Positions 34,952 through 48,030 of a stretch of 64,000 nt of DNA are shown piece by piece. Origin of the DNA: Ricinus communis (taxonomy: Eukaryota > Streptophyta > Magnoliopsida > Malpighiales > Euphorbiaceae); the NCBI RefSeq assembly GCF_019578655.1, contig NC_063262.1, positions 2,363,582 to 2,427,581 of the forward strand, written 5' to 3'. The stretch's first letter is position 1. Each line of letters opens with the position of its first letter. The notes below the pieces were generated by a model. The model did not search any database. It was given only the letters and a program-made list of their open reading frames with translations, and was not told where the DNA came from. The translations under genes were made by a program, and so were the position numbers.

Positions 34952-37017
34952 TACTAAAAGTTTTGTCTAAAAAAACAGTGACACAAGTTTCAACAGTTTT
35001 AAATGTTTTCAAGAACAAAAATACTCTACCAGCATAGAATCCAAAGTTGTGGTCAATGCAACAAAAAAAAAAAAAAAAAAAAAGAATCAAAATGGGCTAA
35101 TGTCTCTCTCATAAATTGAGTTAATATTTGCTTTCTCCATTTTACTAAGTTTCTTTACGCCAAACAATTATCCATTTTATCAAATTTTGAGAGGCTTCTC
35201 AATGTGAAAGTAGGATTATTTTTAAATGCATAAATTTTTTATTATATTTTTTAAAATCAATTAATTATTCACATGAATTTATTGGATAGAATAATATTTA
35301 ATAGATGCGGAATATTCGAATATAGATGTACAATTATTATTTAAAATTTTAATATTTATTTGATGAGATGACTGTGGAATGAACTTTTATATTTTTACTT
35401 CATCCATTTCACAAAAATCTTGAGAAAATAAATTAGAATGAAAATAACAAGTTACTAATTTGAATACAAATTTTAATATAAGAAATTTAATAGTTAAAAA
35501 TATAAAATATTAATTATTTAAAAAAGATTAAATGTTTTACTTTTACTATACTAAATATATTACAGGTTTGTGTTACTTTAATAAGAGTATATGAATCAGT
35601 TTTATGATTATTTTTTTAGTGGCATTCATCTTTTAATGAATAATATTTATAAAATTTAAAATAGTTTTTTATAATATAAAATAATTGAAATATAATATAA
35701 TAAAATAGCTAAAAAAATTTATAAGAATATATTAACTTATGTAAATTATAGTCTTTATTAGTTTTAGTATAGTTTTTAACTTTATTAATTACCATTTATA
35801 AATATAAATGTAAATTCAAATCAAATTTTTAATTAAATTAAATTTTTTAAAGAAACCATATATATGGTTCAACACTTACACTCCACTACATCGACTCCAA
35901 TATTTAAGCTGGACAAATATGAGATATCTAAGAATACCGACGTTGCACCGTATTGACTCTAATATGTAAGTTGGACAAATATGAGATATCTAAAATTTAA
36001 AAAGCATGTAAAAGAAAATATATTATATATTTACAATAATGAAAATACCACTGACTATATTTATTTAAACACAAGATTTAACATTTTCCTTCCTTCTAGT
36101 ATCTGGTTAGTTATGATCTATTATATATTAATTAAAATTTGAATAAAAATAATTTTTTCATTAAATTAGTATAATTAGATGAGTATTTATACTATTTTTA
36201 CCGTCAAAATAATTTAATTAAATTTTATAATATATAATAGTTTGTAAATAGAATAAAGCAGTAATAATATGTCTATTTTCTTTTATCTAATTTATAAAAT
36301 ATTTATTTTATTAAATTATTATAGAATATATTTATTTATTATTTTTGTTGTAGTTCTTATTAATAGTAATAGCTTCATTTAAATGTTATAGATGTTATAA
36401 TAATAATAATAATAACAATAATAATAATTATTATTATTAATTTGAATCGGAACTTGAATATATAAACGAGTTTGTTTATTGAATTTATAAATAAGCATAT
36501 TCACAAACTTTATAAACAAGTTAAATCGTAAATCTATTTATGAACTTTAGCTCACGAGCTTGTTTGCGGTTCAGTAAACAAGCAAGTTTACAAGTTAATA
36601 AATTAAATTCTATCAAATTTGAACTCGATTTGATAAAATTATTAAACTAACAAAGATTTGAAAGGAGGTTTTTGTGAATGCTTTGAGTTCTAAATAACTC
36701 GGAAAATGTTATGTTGATCTACCGCGCTGGTTAAAGTTATCTCCCTAAGGGAGTTTTTCCATTTTGATTTGCATAGCTCGCACTTACCTTGAGGAGTCAA
36801 ACTCGAAATTTACCTCTTGAAGTGCACGGGAAGGGAATTCGCTCTAAAAGGACACTTTTATGGCTAGGGTAAAAGGGCATTAACGTCATTTAGAAATCAA
36901 TACCAACTTTTCCTTTTCCCTCTCCCATAGGCCAGTCCCATTTCTCCATATCAACTTTATAAAGCTCAAAAGTCGACCGTTGGGACAGCAAGCAAAATAC
37001 AGAGAGTGAATGCAGAG
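34952..37017. other. Gene-free AT-rich region and CDCA7-like promoter
   Basis: A poly(A) run of about 20 lies near 35063-35083. From about 35180 to 36640 the DNA is very AT-rich without reading frames; an ATA/ATT run is at about 36400-36440. A near-duplicate of about 30 bases (GGACAAATATGAGATATCTAA) occurs at about 35911 and 35975. The last 100 bases form the promoter of the next gene. Confidence 0.5.
36953..36961 (+). promoter_or_regulatory. TATA box of the CDCA7-like gene
   Basis: CTTTATAAAG lies about 60 bases upstream of the ATG at 37018. Position and sequence fit a plant TATA box with a short leader. Confidence 0.45.
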
Positions 37018-40000
37018 ATGCAAGAAATAGAAGAGCCAAAAATAAATCCTAAACCATTAAACAACAATGACCAAACCCCAGAAGAAATATCACCATACGA
37101 ACAATCAAGAAAAGAGAGGATCAAAGCAAACCTTGAAAGAATGCAAAAATTAGGTATTGTTGATCTCTCTCTCAAGCTCAAGTCTCTCACTTCTCCTAAA
37201 CGTACCCCAAGAAACACTCCATCATCACAGAAACATCCTTCTCCTTTGCAGCCATCTGGGCCCCTTCGCCGATCCTCTAGGTAATTATTTTCATTACTGA
37301 CCCATTCTGTGAATTCTTGTTTTGGTATACTTCTTGTAGATTTGGTTATTGCGTTTGTTGATATGAGCTTTACTGAACTGGTTCTTCTTAATATGTCTAT
37401 TTTATCAATAGAAGTATTTCCCGTTTTAGTGATGTGTGTGTTTGATGTCCAATAACGGACACACAAAGTAAGAAATGATTTTACTTTCTTTTATGTTATA
37501 GTTATCCCAGTGAGTAACTTGTGGAGATTGGGATTCTGCAATGCCACAATAAGGCTCTATTTTGTTTTTGGGCAATAATAATAGGCTGAATTTTTTTTTC
37601 TTTTTATTTTCGGTTCGATGAATAGATTTTATCTCATTATTTGAGTTTTTTGCTTTTTCATTTCTCTGGATTGGGTTTAGATTGCACAATGTGACACCTA
37701 TTAGCTACTCAGAAGCTGCATTGGCGAAGAGGGATGGGTTATGGGAGAAAAAGGATGTAAGTCTAGACGAGGGTTCAAAGCCAGAGGTTTATACAGAAGA
37801 ACATGAGAAGCTATTAGGCAGCACTGAGAGGAGCTGGAAATTATTTGTGGATGGCTATGGGAGTGATGGAAAGCGGATTTATGATCAAGTTAAGGGAAAG
37901 ACTTGCCATCAATGCAGGTGTGTGCCCTTCTTAACTCAGCTGTGGGATTATGACATTGAGTGTCATGCAGCTTATGCTAATTACTTGATAAATCTTCACG
38001 AAGAAAACCTTATTATTTAACAAGGAAACATCATTGCACATGGACTTTTACACATTCTCTAATATTCCTTGTAATATTTTTTTGTTATGATTGACATTCT
38101 TATGAGGCTTATTACATACAAACGCCTTTCCAGTACATTGGCTTTTAGCAAATTATTTTCATTATAGGTACTATACCTTGAAGACGTTGCTAACAAGATT
38201 TTCATGGCACTTGATAGCATTACTTGTAAATTACTCATGACCTGAAAATGATTTCATGATTCCATGTCGGTCCTGTTCACTCCTCTAGGCGTGGAATTCT
38301 AGTAATTTGCCATAATACTTTGAGGAGCGCCCTCTTAAGTACTATTAAAGTGTGATCAAATCATTAGTAGCTTTTAAGTTGCAGCAAGACAACTGAATAT
38401 AGTTTCTTAAGAATCAAAGAGGATTATTAAAGACAGACCGATGATGGAAACATGGTCAATTGGTGTCTTAGTCTGTTAACAAATGGATTTTGGAGTTGAT
38501 GTGGTGATGTCCAGGTTGAATGAAGCAGCTGGTTAGGTGGTGGAACTGGTTATGCTGGTTGGACTGACACCAGGGTTGTCACAGTCGAATGAGGAAAAGT
38601 GATAATATGTTATGTTGGGGATTTTGTGTAGTCGACGAGAAAAAATGTCGATGGGAAAATACACTTAGAAATGCATTTTGGGAGCACATAGCATGGGACT
38701 TCCATTCAAAATTGAAGGCTCCTTTTCCCATTTCATTTAATTTATTATCTAGCTCTAATCTGCATGCACTTGGGTTCTTAAATCATATTCTAGATATACT
38801 AAATGTGATCATTCACAAGACAATGGTGCTCAACAGGCAGAAAACTCTGGGTCACCGTACTCACTGCAGCAAATGCCAGATAGTTCAAGGACAGTTTTGT
38901 GGAGATTGTTTATTCATGAGGTATAATTTAATTCTTAGAAGGTTCTTCATTTTGTTTTTATCTGCTCTGCAGCTTTTATAGTTTGCAGTTGCAAACTTTT
39001 AATTACATAAATGTTCTAGCAATCTAAGTTTTCCAAGCTTTCTTTCTTCTGGGCAAGAAGATATGGGGAACACGTACTTGAAGCCCTGCAAAATCCAAAC
39101 TGGATATGCCCTGTTTGTCGTGGAATTTGCAACTGCAGTTTGTGCCGACAAGGAAAAGGATGGGCTCCCACTGGACCTCTTTACAGAAAGGTAATTCTGC
39201 TGTATATAAACATCTGGCTTATATTTAGAAGATAAATTTGAGCTAAGGATTATTCATCTTACAGATATCAAGTTTGGGCTACAAGTCAGTTGCACATTAT
39301 CTCATCCAAACCCGATGCTCAAAAACTACTGTAGAGGGAAGTTTGCCAACTGTCAATCAAGTTTCAGCAAAAAGGTCACTGCCCTTCTCAAACATGGAAA
39401 CACCTTCTAAGAGATCTCATCAGATCAATGATGAACACAATGGGCCAGTAATGCCCCCAACTGAAGACATGATGCATAATGAGTTAAAGACCATGAAAGA
39501 GAAACAACTGCCAGACATCAGAAACCTGGTAACTGATGGTCAGACTAAGAGGTCATTGCCCTTTTTGAACAGTAAAGTCCAGTTTGGGAATGTGGAATCT
39601 ATAGAACTCAATACCGACCATGAGGTCCATGACCACCTTGGATTATCAGAACCTTTGTTTGAAGATCAGATAGAATGTGAGCTAAAGTGTGAGAAAGAGA
39701 ATCTACTTCACAACAGTAGAAATCTTGCTGCTGATGGTCAGACAAACATATCAATGCCCATTTCACGAAGTGAAGCAGAGTCTGAGACTCTGGAGCCTAT
39801 GATTAAAGACCAGAAAGAAAGTGAGTTGAAGAGTGAGAAAGATGGACAACTGCTGAACAACGGAAACCTTGCTAGTGATGGTCAGACAACAATGCCCATT
39901 TCAGGAACTGAAGAACAGTATGAGGTTGTGGAATCTGCAGAGGTCAACAATGAAGTCTGTGACTTTGGATTAGTAAAGCCTATACTTGAAGACAAAAACT

Positions 40001-40593
40001 CAACAAATGAGGAAGTGAAGCAATTGCAATCTATAGATAAACAGCATGACAATAGCAATATTATAATAGAAACTTGTCAGATGCATAAAGAGAAGCATGC
40101 ATTGGCCTTTGAACGGAGCCCAGATGGTATTGCTGCAAGATTGAGGCCGAGGCAACAGAAAAGCAATGGTTATGGTGGCGCAAAATTCACAGGTGCAAAT
40201 GAGAAAATTTATGATGATGTTCAGCAGTCTCTGCAAAATGATTTGTCTAATCAACAAATGGAGAAAGCAAAGGAACTGGATATTGAGAATGACAAACATG
40301 CTGATAGCATTGCTGTATCAGAGAGGAGTCCGATACCCAATAATAAATCTGCAAGCACTGCTGAACCAAATCCAGACAGTATTGGTGCAAGATTACGACA
40401 GAGGCGTAGAATGAGCAAAGGCTTTGATGATAAAGTACCAGAAGCAAATGAGCAGAACGCAGATACAGTGCAAGCTTTTAACAATACCTCAACAATGGCG
40501 GAAGCAGGCTTTAACAAGAAGCTGTTAAGTATTACAAAACCCGGTGAAGACAGTATTGCTAGAAGATTGAGATCCACGCAGAAACTAACATGA
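37018..40593 (+). CDS. CDCA7-like zf-4CXXC_R1 protein
   Basis: Homologue of animal CDCA7, a zinc-finger partner of the HELLS/DDM1 nucleosome remodeller that helps maintain DNA methylation. Five exons, 37018-37280, 37681-37917, 38837-38920, 39061-39190 and 39265-40593, join in phase to 680 residues; the ATG is the first in frame. The N-terminus has a charged helix ([20 protein letters not shown]). The zinc domain covers about residues 163-237: [43 protein letters not shown]. The large last exon is acidic and repetitive: three imperfect units around NLxxDGQT, then three copies of a (D)SIxARLRxR motif at the C-terminus. Expected to be nuclear. The long Ser/Asn/Glu-rich tail is variable in this family. 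Confidence 0.92.
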
Positions 40594-42129
40594 TATTAGA
40601 GGGAGGGCTCTTGTTTCCATTTTGTGTCAGCAAGGCTTAGTTTAGGACTTTTCTTCTTTTTTTTTAACTTTTGGTGAATGCAACAACTTTGGCCATAGGC
40701 CTTCTTTGAGGGCTGCTTTTTGGTGTATTAGCATTCCTTGAATGCTTGGCTCAAAGTTGGGAAAAACTTCTCTGGAACTAAAGTGGTGGTGCCATTGTTC
40801 ATTCCAAGCTGACTGGTTTTGCAAAATTTTGCATTCTGATGAACACATTCCCTCTTATTGCATTCCATCAATATTAATATAGTTATATGTAATCAATCAG
40901 CATGGTTGTTGCATCGCTCATTACTAATGTTTAATCTTAACCTATCTCTCTCCGTTGCAGATACATTACGGGCAGAAAAGAAAGACGAACTGAACAAATC
41001 TCTCAGCATATTCTTTTAAAATGACCAAGGTTCATGTTTATGTTATCATTTCAGGTAACAGTTTGTTTCCAGATTCATGCATAATTCTGAAATTCCTCGC
41101 ATACTAGTTACCAGTCATTAGTCATTCCAAGATTTTGATTCATATTTTCCAACTAAATTCAATTTAATTCGTGTTCATGTAAAGCTTTTCACTAGCCATC
41201 TCAACTGGACAAATACAAAACCAACACTATACCTACTTTCCTAACAGCCCATGCGCTGCCTTAAATATTATGAGGCCTATCCTATATCGGTCCTACAAAA
41301 CCATTGACCAGTCAAATGTTTTTTGGTTGGATGGAAATAAATAATAAACATAATAACAATACTTATGTTACCGCACAAAATTTACATTTATTTTCATTGC
41401 AATAAAAGATAAATCATTTACATCAGAATAAATAAATAAAGAACATTTATTGTGTACTGATTTAAGATTTGGGGTTTAATAAGTAAAGTGCACGTAATGA
41501 ATTTGGGGTTTGATTTCTTTGTCAAATTGTTGTGAGTTATGACAAAAATTTTGAAATATTGTTTGATGATGACAACTCAAAGGGCTTTTTTTCTAAAGGG
41601 TTTTATTTAATTTTCTGTTAACAGCAAAAGAAAATTGATAATGGAAAGCAGAAAACCAGTAAAATGGCAAAAAGTGTTTAGCTTCCATTGCATAATGGAC
41701 GGTCACCCAACACTTTCCAGTGAAACTTGGAAAAGAAAAGAAAAAATAATTGAACATCATAAGCAAAGTAATAAGGCGATTCAGAATAAAGAGGAAAAAC
41801 TTACAAAAGAAAGAAAAAAGAATCTTCATCAATTCATTACTTTTTGTGATATTAAATTTCAAAAAAAAAAAAAAAAAAAAAAAAAAAAACAGAAAGGAAA
41901 AGAGGTTTTCAAACACTAAAAACAAAGTGCATTATATCCATACAATAAACTCTATTTTATGTATTTATAAAATATACTTATAAGTAAAATAATAATAATA
42001 ATAAATAAAAATAGCAATAATAATAAGAGGAAAGGCAAGGCAAGACAGATGATCTATCTTTGTCTTATTGTTAAAGCAGAATTCAATTATAAAGCCATTC
42101 CAAAGCCTAGTGATTTGAGCACCCAATCA

Positions 42130-42159
42130 TTCTTCTTCTTCTTCTTCTTCTTCTTCTTC
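42130..42159. repeat. (CTT)n microsatellite
   Basis: About ten TTC/CTT units in uninterrupted phase. Confidence 0.9.
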
Positions 42160-42315
42160 CTTTCTTCTTTCTTTGTTTTTCTTAAATAAAAAGGAAGAAA
42201 AGAAAACACTATTTTTGACTGCTAATTAATGATTATTGCTTAACTCTTTTCTTTTGATGCGGTCCACCCTTGTTTTTGACCGAGAGGATTTTGGCCTTTT
42301 TCAATGATAATACCT

Positions 42316-42346
42316 TCTTTCTTTTCTTTTCTTTTCTTTTCTTTTC
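42316..42346. repeat. (CTTTT)n microsatellite
   Basis: Six CTTTT units in a row. Confidence 0.9.
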
Positions 42347-43859
42347 CTTCTGATTTTCAATTGTTATATACTTAAGCCTATTGCTTCCTCATTTCTTCCC
42401 TACTCCATCCAAATCCATTATAAAAATAATTATTATTCAAGAATTTAATGTTGGACCTATTTAAATAACTGATCCAATGCTATAATATTATACTCTCTTT
42501 TTTTTTTTTCAATTGAGAAAAAATTCAATAAATGTCTGTGATAGCAAGAATAATCAATTCCCACTTACAATTTTTTATCATATCTTTAAATTATTGCTTA
42601 TTAGTAAGAGAATATATATTGATTTAGCAATAAAAGAATTTATGTCACTTTGAAAAATTTTGGAGATTCATAATCTTTTTTGTGACTTCAGAAATTTAAC
42701 AACTGATAATTGCTTCTTCCTTTTTTAATTATAAGGGTTTTTTAAAATAATTTATATGACATGTACTCAACATAATGAAACTAACATCAATAATTTTAAT
42801 TTTTAAATAATGTTAATATTTCTCAGGCTGGGTAGCTTTAAACAATATAATAAAACTAAAAATAAATAAATAAAAAAAGAGATCTGACATGCTTCCCACC
42901 CCAATGAAAATATGTATGAGACCATTGATAGCAAGTTCAAATTATATGAGAATTATTTATAATTCTGAGTGGCATGCCATCTTTGGCTGTTTACAAAGGA
43001 ACAGTATATTCCTTATCAAATTGAAAAAAGATTGACAAAAACAAGTGATTTCAGGATTATATGAAAGAAAAGAAAAAGAGAAATTTCTGTTGATAAGTCT
43101 TGACTTTTTATGTTTTTGTTTGCTTCTTTGAAGTCTTATATTGACCATGAATTAAAAATCATGAGTTTGAGTGGTTCATTGTGCAATTTTTATGTTCTAA
43201 ACTTCTTGTCAATTTGGTTACTCTTAGAGTTTGACTGCTATAATTAATCATGCAGGGCTTCATTGTAGGTTTCTATTTATAAAAAATATTAATAATATAT
43301 CATATGAATATACAATGCTATATAAATTTATAAAAATAATATTGTTTTAATCGTCACTATTTAACAAGAATAATTTATTTTTGTAATGAGTAAAAAATGA
43401 TTAGCGCACAACTAATCATATTTTGATAAATCCGAGAAATAATTAATGCCACTTTTAATTCCCTAAGTGAAAATTTTTCTTGTACTTAAATTTCAATTGT
43501 CATTGAATTATTGTAAAATGTGTTACTAACTTTTTTTAATACATTTATAGGTTTAATGTTAAGTATTATTCTTTAGCAATGATTTAAAAAATAAATACTA
43601 TTTACTCTTAATACTTGATATATTATACTAACTCTCTCATAATACTTTACAAATATATTAAAATTTATTTTATTTTATCATATATCTATCTTTGTTAGAT
43701 TCTTTAGTTAGTTAATTGTTAATTTGAAGAAAATTGACAAAATACCATTTAAGTTTCTTCATTCTTTTTAACACATAAATCTCTTTAATCTAAATTAAAG
43801 ATATAAGAAAATCATAAGTAATTAATAAATTAAAAATTACATATAAACTTACTATTGAA

Positions 43860-44520
43860 GGATGTTAGTTTTCAACAATATATATATATATAAATTTTTG
43901 AAACCTAAATTTTTTTAACATGTGTATTTAGTTTTTGACATATATAATTATTGTCTTGATATGCGTATTTATTTTTGATATATCAAGTTTATGTGTAGTT
44001 TTATAAATTTTTTATTAATTTATTAATTAATAAATTATATTCCTAATCAAACACTTATTCTAATCCTAACAAATAATATATTAATAATAAATTAGTTTTC
44101 TAATTAGATAATAATTATTTTTAATTAGATAATAATTATTCTAAAAGATAATATATTAATATATTTTAATATTATATTAACTAATAAATTAGTTCTATAA
44201 TTACATAATAATTTTAACTATGGAAAATAATATTTTTAAATATTATATTCACTAATAAATTAATTTTTAATTATTATAATAATTTCTAATTTTAAAAAAT
44301 AGTAATATCAATTATATTGGTAATATTAATTTATATAATAAAATTAATAGATAAATATTTTAAAAATAATTTTAAATTATTACACTAGTAAATTTAAAAA
44401 AATTAAAGACATTTAGAAAGTTAATTTGCTATTATTTTTTAAAATATTATAAATCAAAATATTAAATAATAAAAAATTATTAAATTATATCTATAAATTT
44501 AATTTTATAATTAAAATAAT
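43860..44520 (-). repeat. Dispersed AT-rich repeat, inverted arm 1
   Basis: Its reverse complement follows the copy at 45230-45750 closely, for example AATTGATATTACTATTTTTT, then GAAATTATTATAATAATTAA, then TTATTAATTAATAAATTA. Ends are approximate. No coding sequence. Confidence 0.6.
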
Positions 44521-44710
44521 AATAACGGTATGCAAAGCATGGGCAAGCGACTGGTTAATTTAAATCTAAAAAAAAATATAATTTTTTTAAAAAATAGAGA
44601 AAAAGAAAAAGAAAATCAAACTATAAACCACAACAGACTGGACCAAAACCTACCACTGCTTATATCAAAATACCACCAATACATCTACAAATTGATTTCA
44701 AGTTATCTGA

Positions 44711-44734
44711 AGGAGGAGGAGGAGGAGGAGGAGG
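44711..44734. repeat. (GGA)n microsatellite
   Basis: Eight AGG/GGA units in a row between the two AT-rich repeat arms. Confidence 0.85.
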
Positions 44735-45229
44735 CTCAGAGGGCGGTGGAATAGGGAGGAGTGGCTGAACGGTAAAGGAGCAATTGCGGAGGCAATCATT
44801 TGTTTTATTTATTCTATATTTCTGTTTCTGTTCATGAAAGGAGAGAAAGGAGATTGAAATGGTAATGGTAATGGTAATGGCAGTGATGTCAAATTAGAAC
44901 AACGAAAGTAGTGGCTACAGATTCATATTAACCTACTGATCTACACTTCTTTCTTCTGTTGCTGTATTTATTTGAACGTACTGCATCTATTCAGAAGAAA
45001 TTAAAAGAAGAAAAAGAAAAAGAGAAAGAGAAACACTTTAGTCAATTTTGTAAAATGGAAAAGTAAAAATGGGGAGGTGGTTTTTTTGGCCTTTTCTCTC
45101 GAGGAAGCTTCTTGGGTTTTGTGCATTAGTATAGACAGCAGACCAGAGAGGAATCCTAAGGCTGCCTTCTCTGTTTGCTTCACTGCCTCCCTGTGACAAC
45201 TAACTACATTTTCACAAATTTTGGTGTAT

Positions 45230-45750
45230 TGTATTTAATTTAATTAATTATATCTTGAATTATTTTTTAGTTTTTATAATATACAATCTATTTTTAAAAT
45301 ATTTATTATAAATTTATTATATATATGAATTAATACTATAATTGATATTATTATGTTTTTAAATCAGAAATTATTATAATAATTAAAAATTATTTTTCTA
45401 GTGAATAAAATAATTAAAAATATTATTTTTTATAATTAATCTAATTAAAAATTAATTTTATTAATTAATATAATTAATATGTTATTTTTTATAATAATTA
45501 TTATCTAATTAGAAAATTAATTATTATTTAATTAGAAACTAATTTATTATTAATATATAATTTTTTATGTTTAATATGAGTATTTAATTAGAAATGTAAC
45601 TTATTAATTAATAAATTCATAAAAAAATCACAATATAAATTTAAATTTCATGTGTTAAAAGTAAATACATATGTTAAGACAACAATTTCATATGTAAAAA
45701 ATTAAACACACATTAAAAAATATTTAAATCTCAAAAATTAATATAGCTAA
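45230..45750 (+). repeat. Dispersed AT-rich repeat, inverted arm 2
   Basis: Opposite in orientation to the copy at 43860-44520 and colinear with 19480-20340. Contains GAAATTATTATAATAATTAA and AACTTATTAATTAATAAATT, then TAAATTTAAATTTCATGTGT. Together with arm 1 it forms an inverted pair about 0.7 kb apart. Confidence 0.6.
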
Positions 45751-47189
45751 ATAAACATTTCCCACATATACATATTATAAGAATTTAAAAAACAAAAAAG
45801 TAAAGTTGTGGCTCTATAAAAAGATTTTACTGATACATTTTTTTACTGTTGATCCCTTCCATGTAATATAAATATTCTGTGTTTTAATTGTCTTTTTTTT
45901 TTTTTTAACCGAAATAATAACATTTCAAACAGTAAAAGATAATAAATTGGAAACATATAATTAAGAGAGGAAGCCCCACAACACCTAACATCTTTAATAG
46001 GGCATGTCATGGCCACAAAAACATTAAATATAAGCAATTGCAAGATATAAATACTCCTTATTCTATTCTTTTATACTTGGTAACTGTCCAAGGAGTTAGC
46101 TGTCTCTGCCCTTCATGCTTTCCCTTATGAACTCTATTGAATTATTATTTTTATTAGTCCAATAAAAGGAAAAATTATTTGATTAAGTATCTTTTGATGT
46201 ATTAAATAAATTAAACAAAAAAAGAAGCAAAACATTGATAGGGAAACAGGCATAGCACTAATAATAATAATAATTATTAATTCCCAATTAATAAATCTTC
46301 ACCTCCTCTAGAAGTTGACTAATGTGTGGTTTTATGATTATATGCTTTAAAAAATAGATTTTTACAATATGGGAATAATTTAACAATAATAGTCCAAGTT
46401 GATTTACAAGCTTTTTATTTATTTATTTTTAGTATTGACCTTGTCCAAATCTAGCTAAGCTCAAAAAACACCTACTGCCTGACCTAGTCCTAGTAAATAG
46501 CTAACTATATAATATTTTTAGGTTAGAATTTTATTTTCACTTATGTTAAGCAATAATTTTAATTAAGAGATAATTATTTTTCTAATTTAGTAAAATATAA
46601 ATCCAATATCTACTTTTAAAATAATTTTATCTTGAATAAAATAGTAAATTAGCCAAAGGATAGTTAATCCATTTAAAATATGATACAAAAGGTTATATGC
46701 CTATAATAAAAGGAGAAGAAGACATTTATATACCGAGAATTTCTTCTACTCTGCCAATTATTTTGTTCACAAGTCAATTACAGTTTAGCAAATGGAGGGA
46801 AGATTTTCAATTCTATATCAATTAAAATTAAAAATATTTAAAAGCAAAAAAAGAAAGGAATTATTAAAAAAGGCAAGAGATTCATGTTGAATATTTTGAG
46901 GGTTTGGACTTTAGTTGGACAGAAAACAGCTTTTACAAAGCTCAGCTGATTATTTGACTTTTAGCCATGACCAATGAAAGTAAAGGTTTTTGATGGGTCC
47001 CAAACAGCACATAAATTATATAAAATGAAAAAAAAAGTATATTAAATCAAGGAAAAGAAATTGCACATCATAATTATTAAATAATTAATTATTTAAAAAA
47101 AAAACTAACAGCACTTACATTTGGTTTGCCAAAGTCAATGTCCTTTCTCACTGTTTGTTAAGAGAGGAGGTTATTGTGGAAGATTGTGT

Positions 47190-47215
47190 AGAGAGAGAGA
47201 GAGAGAGAGAGAGAG
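47190..47215. repeat. (GA)n microsatellite upstream of the PLP-fold gene
   Basis: About 13 GA units roughly 820 bases before the ATG, followed by T-rich leader-like DNA. Confidence 0.85.
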
Positions 47216-48030
47216 CAAAGGTGGGGTTATGAATACTGGTTATTTTATGTCTTTGTTTTGGATTTACTAGCAGTGCACAAAAGTAAAATCAACATTTGAT
47301 GTGGAGAGTGGTTTTTGCTTTTATTTTTTATTTTTTGGTTTGCTGCAGTCTCAGGAGAGAGAAAATTGAATAAAGATAGGTTTTTTTTTATTTTTTATTT
47401 TTTATCTGAGCTCTCTTAAGTTGGTGTAATGGAGTCTTGACTCCTCTTCTTCATACAGTGATTTCAAGGGCTTCTTGGCACTTACTGTCTAGCTTATTGG
47501 AAACCCTTTTCTCCATTTTTCTTTCTTTTTTTGCTGGATGTGAGTTTCTTTGTAAAATTTAGGGATCTGGGTTTTGGGTTCTAGGGTTTGACTCTTTCTT
47601 TCTTGGGTTTCTTCCAAAATTTGTTGTCTTTGTTCAACTTTTTTACTTGAATGGGGTTTTGACTTTTATTAATTTGAGTCATCTAAATTCTGGGTTTTAT
47701 GTTTCTGTGGGTTTTTCACCTGAAATTTTTTTTTCCAAGCTGACATCTTTTTCAGTAGTTTCTGTAAATTCCAGTCTTTCAATTTTTTGCTTCTTCATTT
47801 TCAGTTGGATTTTTCAAAAATCCAAAATTTTGAGCTTTCTTGATCTGGTTAAGAGTCAAGACTCTCTCTTTCTTGTTATACCACCTACGGTTTGTAAGTC
47901 TGAAACTGACCCCTTGTCTTTTGCTCTTAGATGGGCTAAACACAACTGAACTCGGCTGATTTCTTTAGTCTTGAGCTAGGTCTTGTTTTCTTGGTTCTTT
48001 ATAAGATTTGTTGCAGAGTCAAAAGCTTTG

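Larger units (their letters stand above)
40594..48030. other. 7.4-kb gene-poor AT-rich interval
   Basis: It starts with the CDCA7-like 3' UTR (to about 40870) and ends with the promoter and leader of the PLP-fold gene. Between them are microsatellites (listed separately), a 29-base poly(A) run near 41862-41890, two arms of an AT-rich repeat (43.86-44.52 and 45.23-45.75 kb) and no reading frame that resembles a protein family. The DNA between the arms (about 44.52-45.23 kb) is less AT-rich and contains GGTAAT repeats near 44860-44880; its role is unknown. Confidence 0.55.

Noticed and set aside
41593..41983. Frames on both strands with Lys or Phe runs
   Set aside because: Created by the long poly(A) run; low-complexity and no family match.
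44760..44800. tRNA-like words (GTGGCTGAACGGTAAAGGAGC)
   Set aside because: No matching acceptor stem or T-loop could be drawn around them.
47647..47949. 100-residue frame upstream of the PLP-fold gene
   Set aside because: No in-frame ATG at its start, T-rich leader composition, no family features; most likely 5' UTR.
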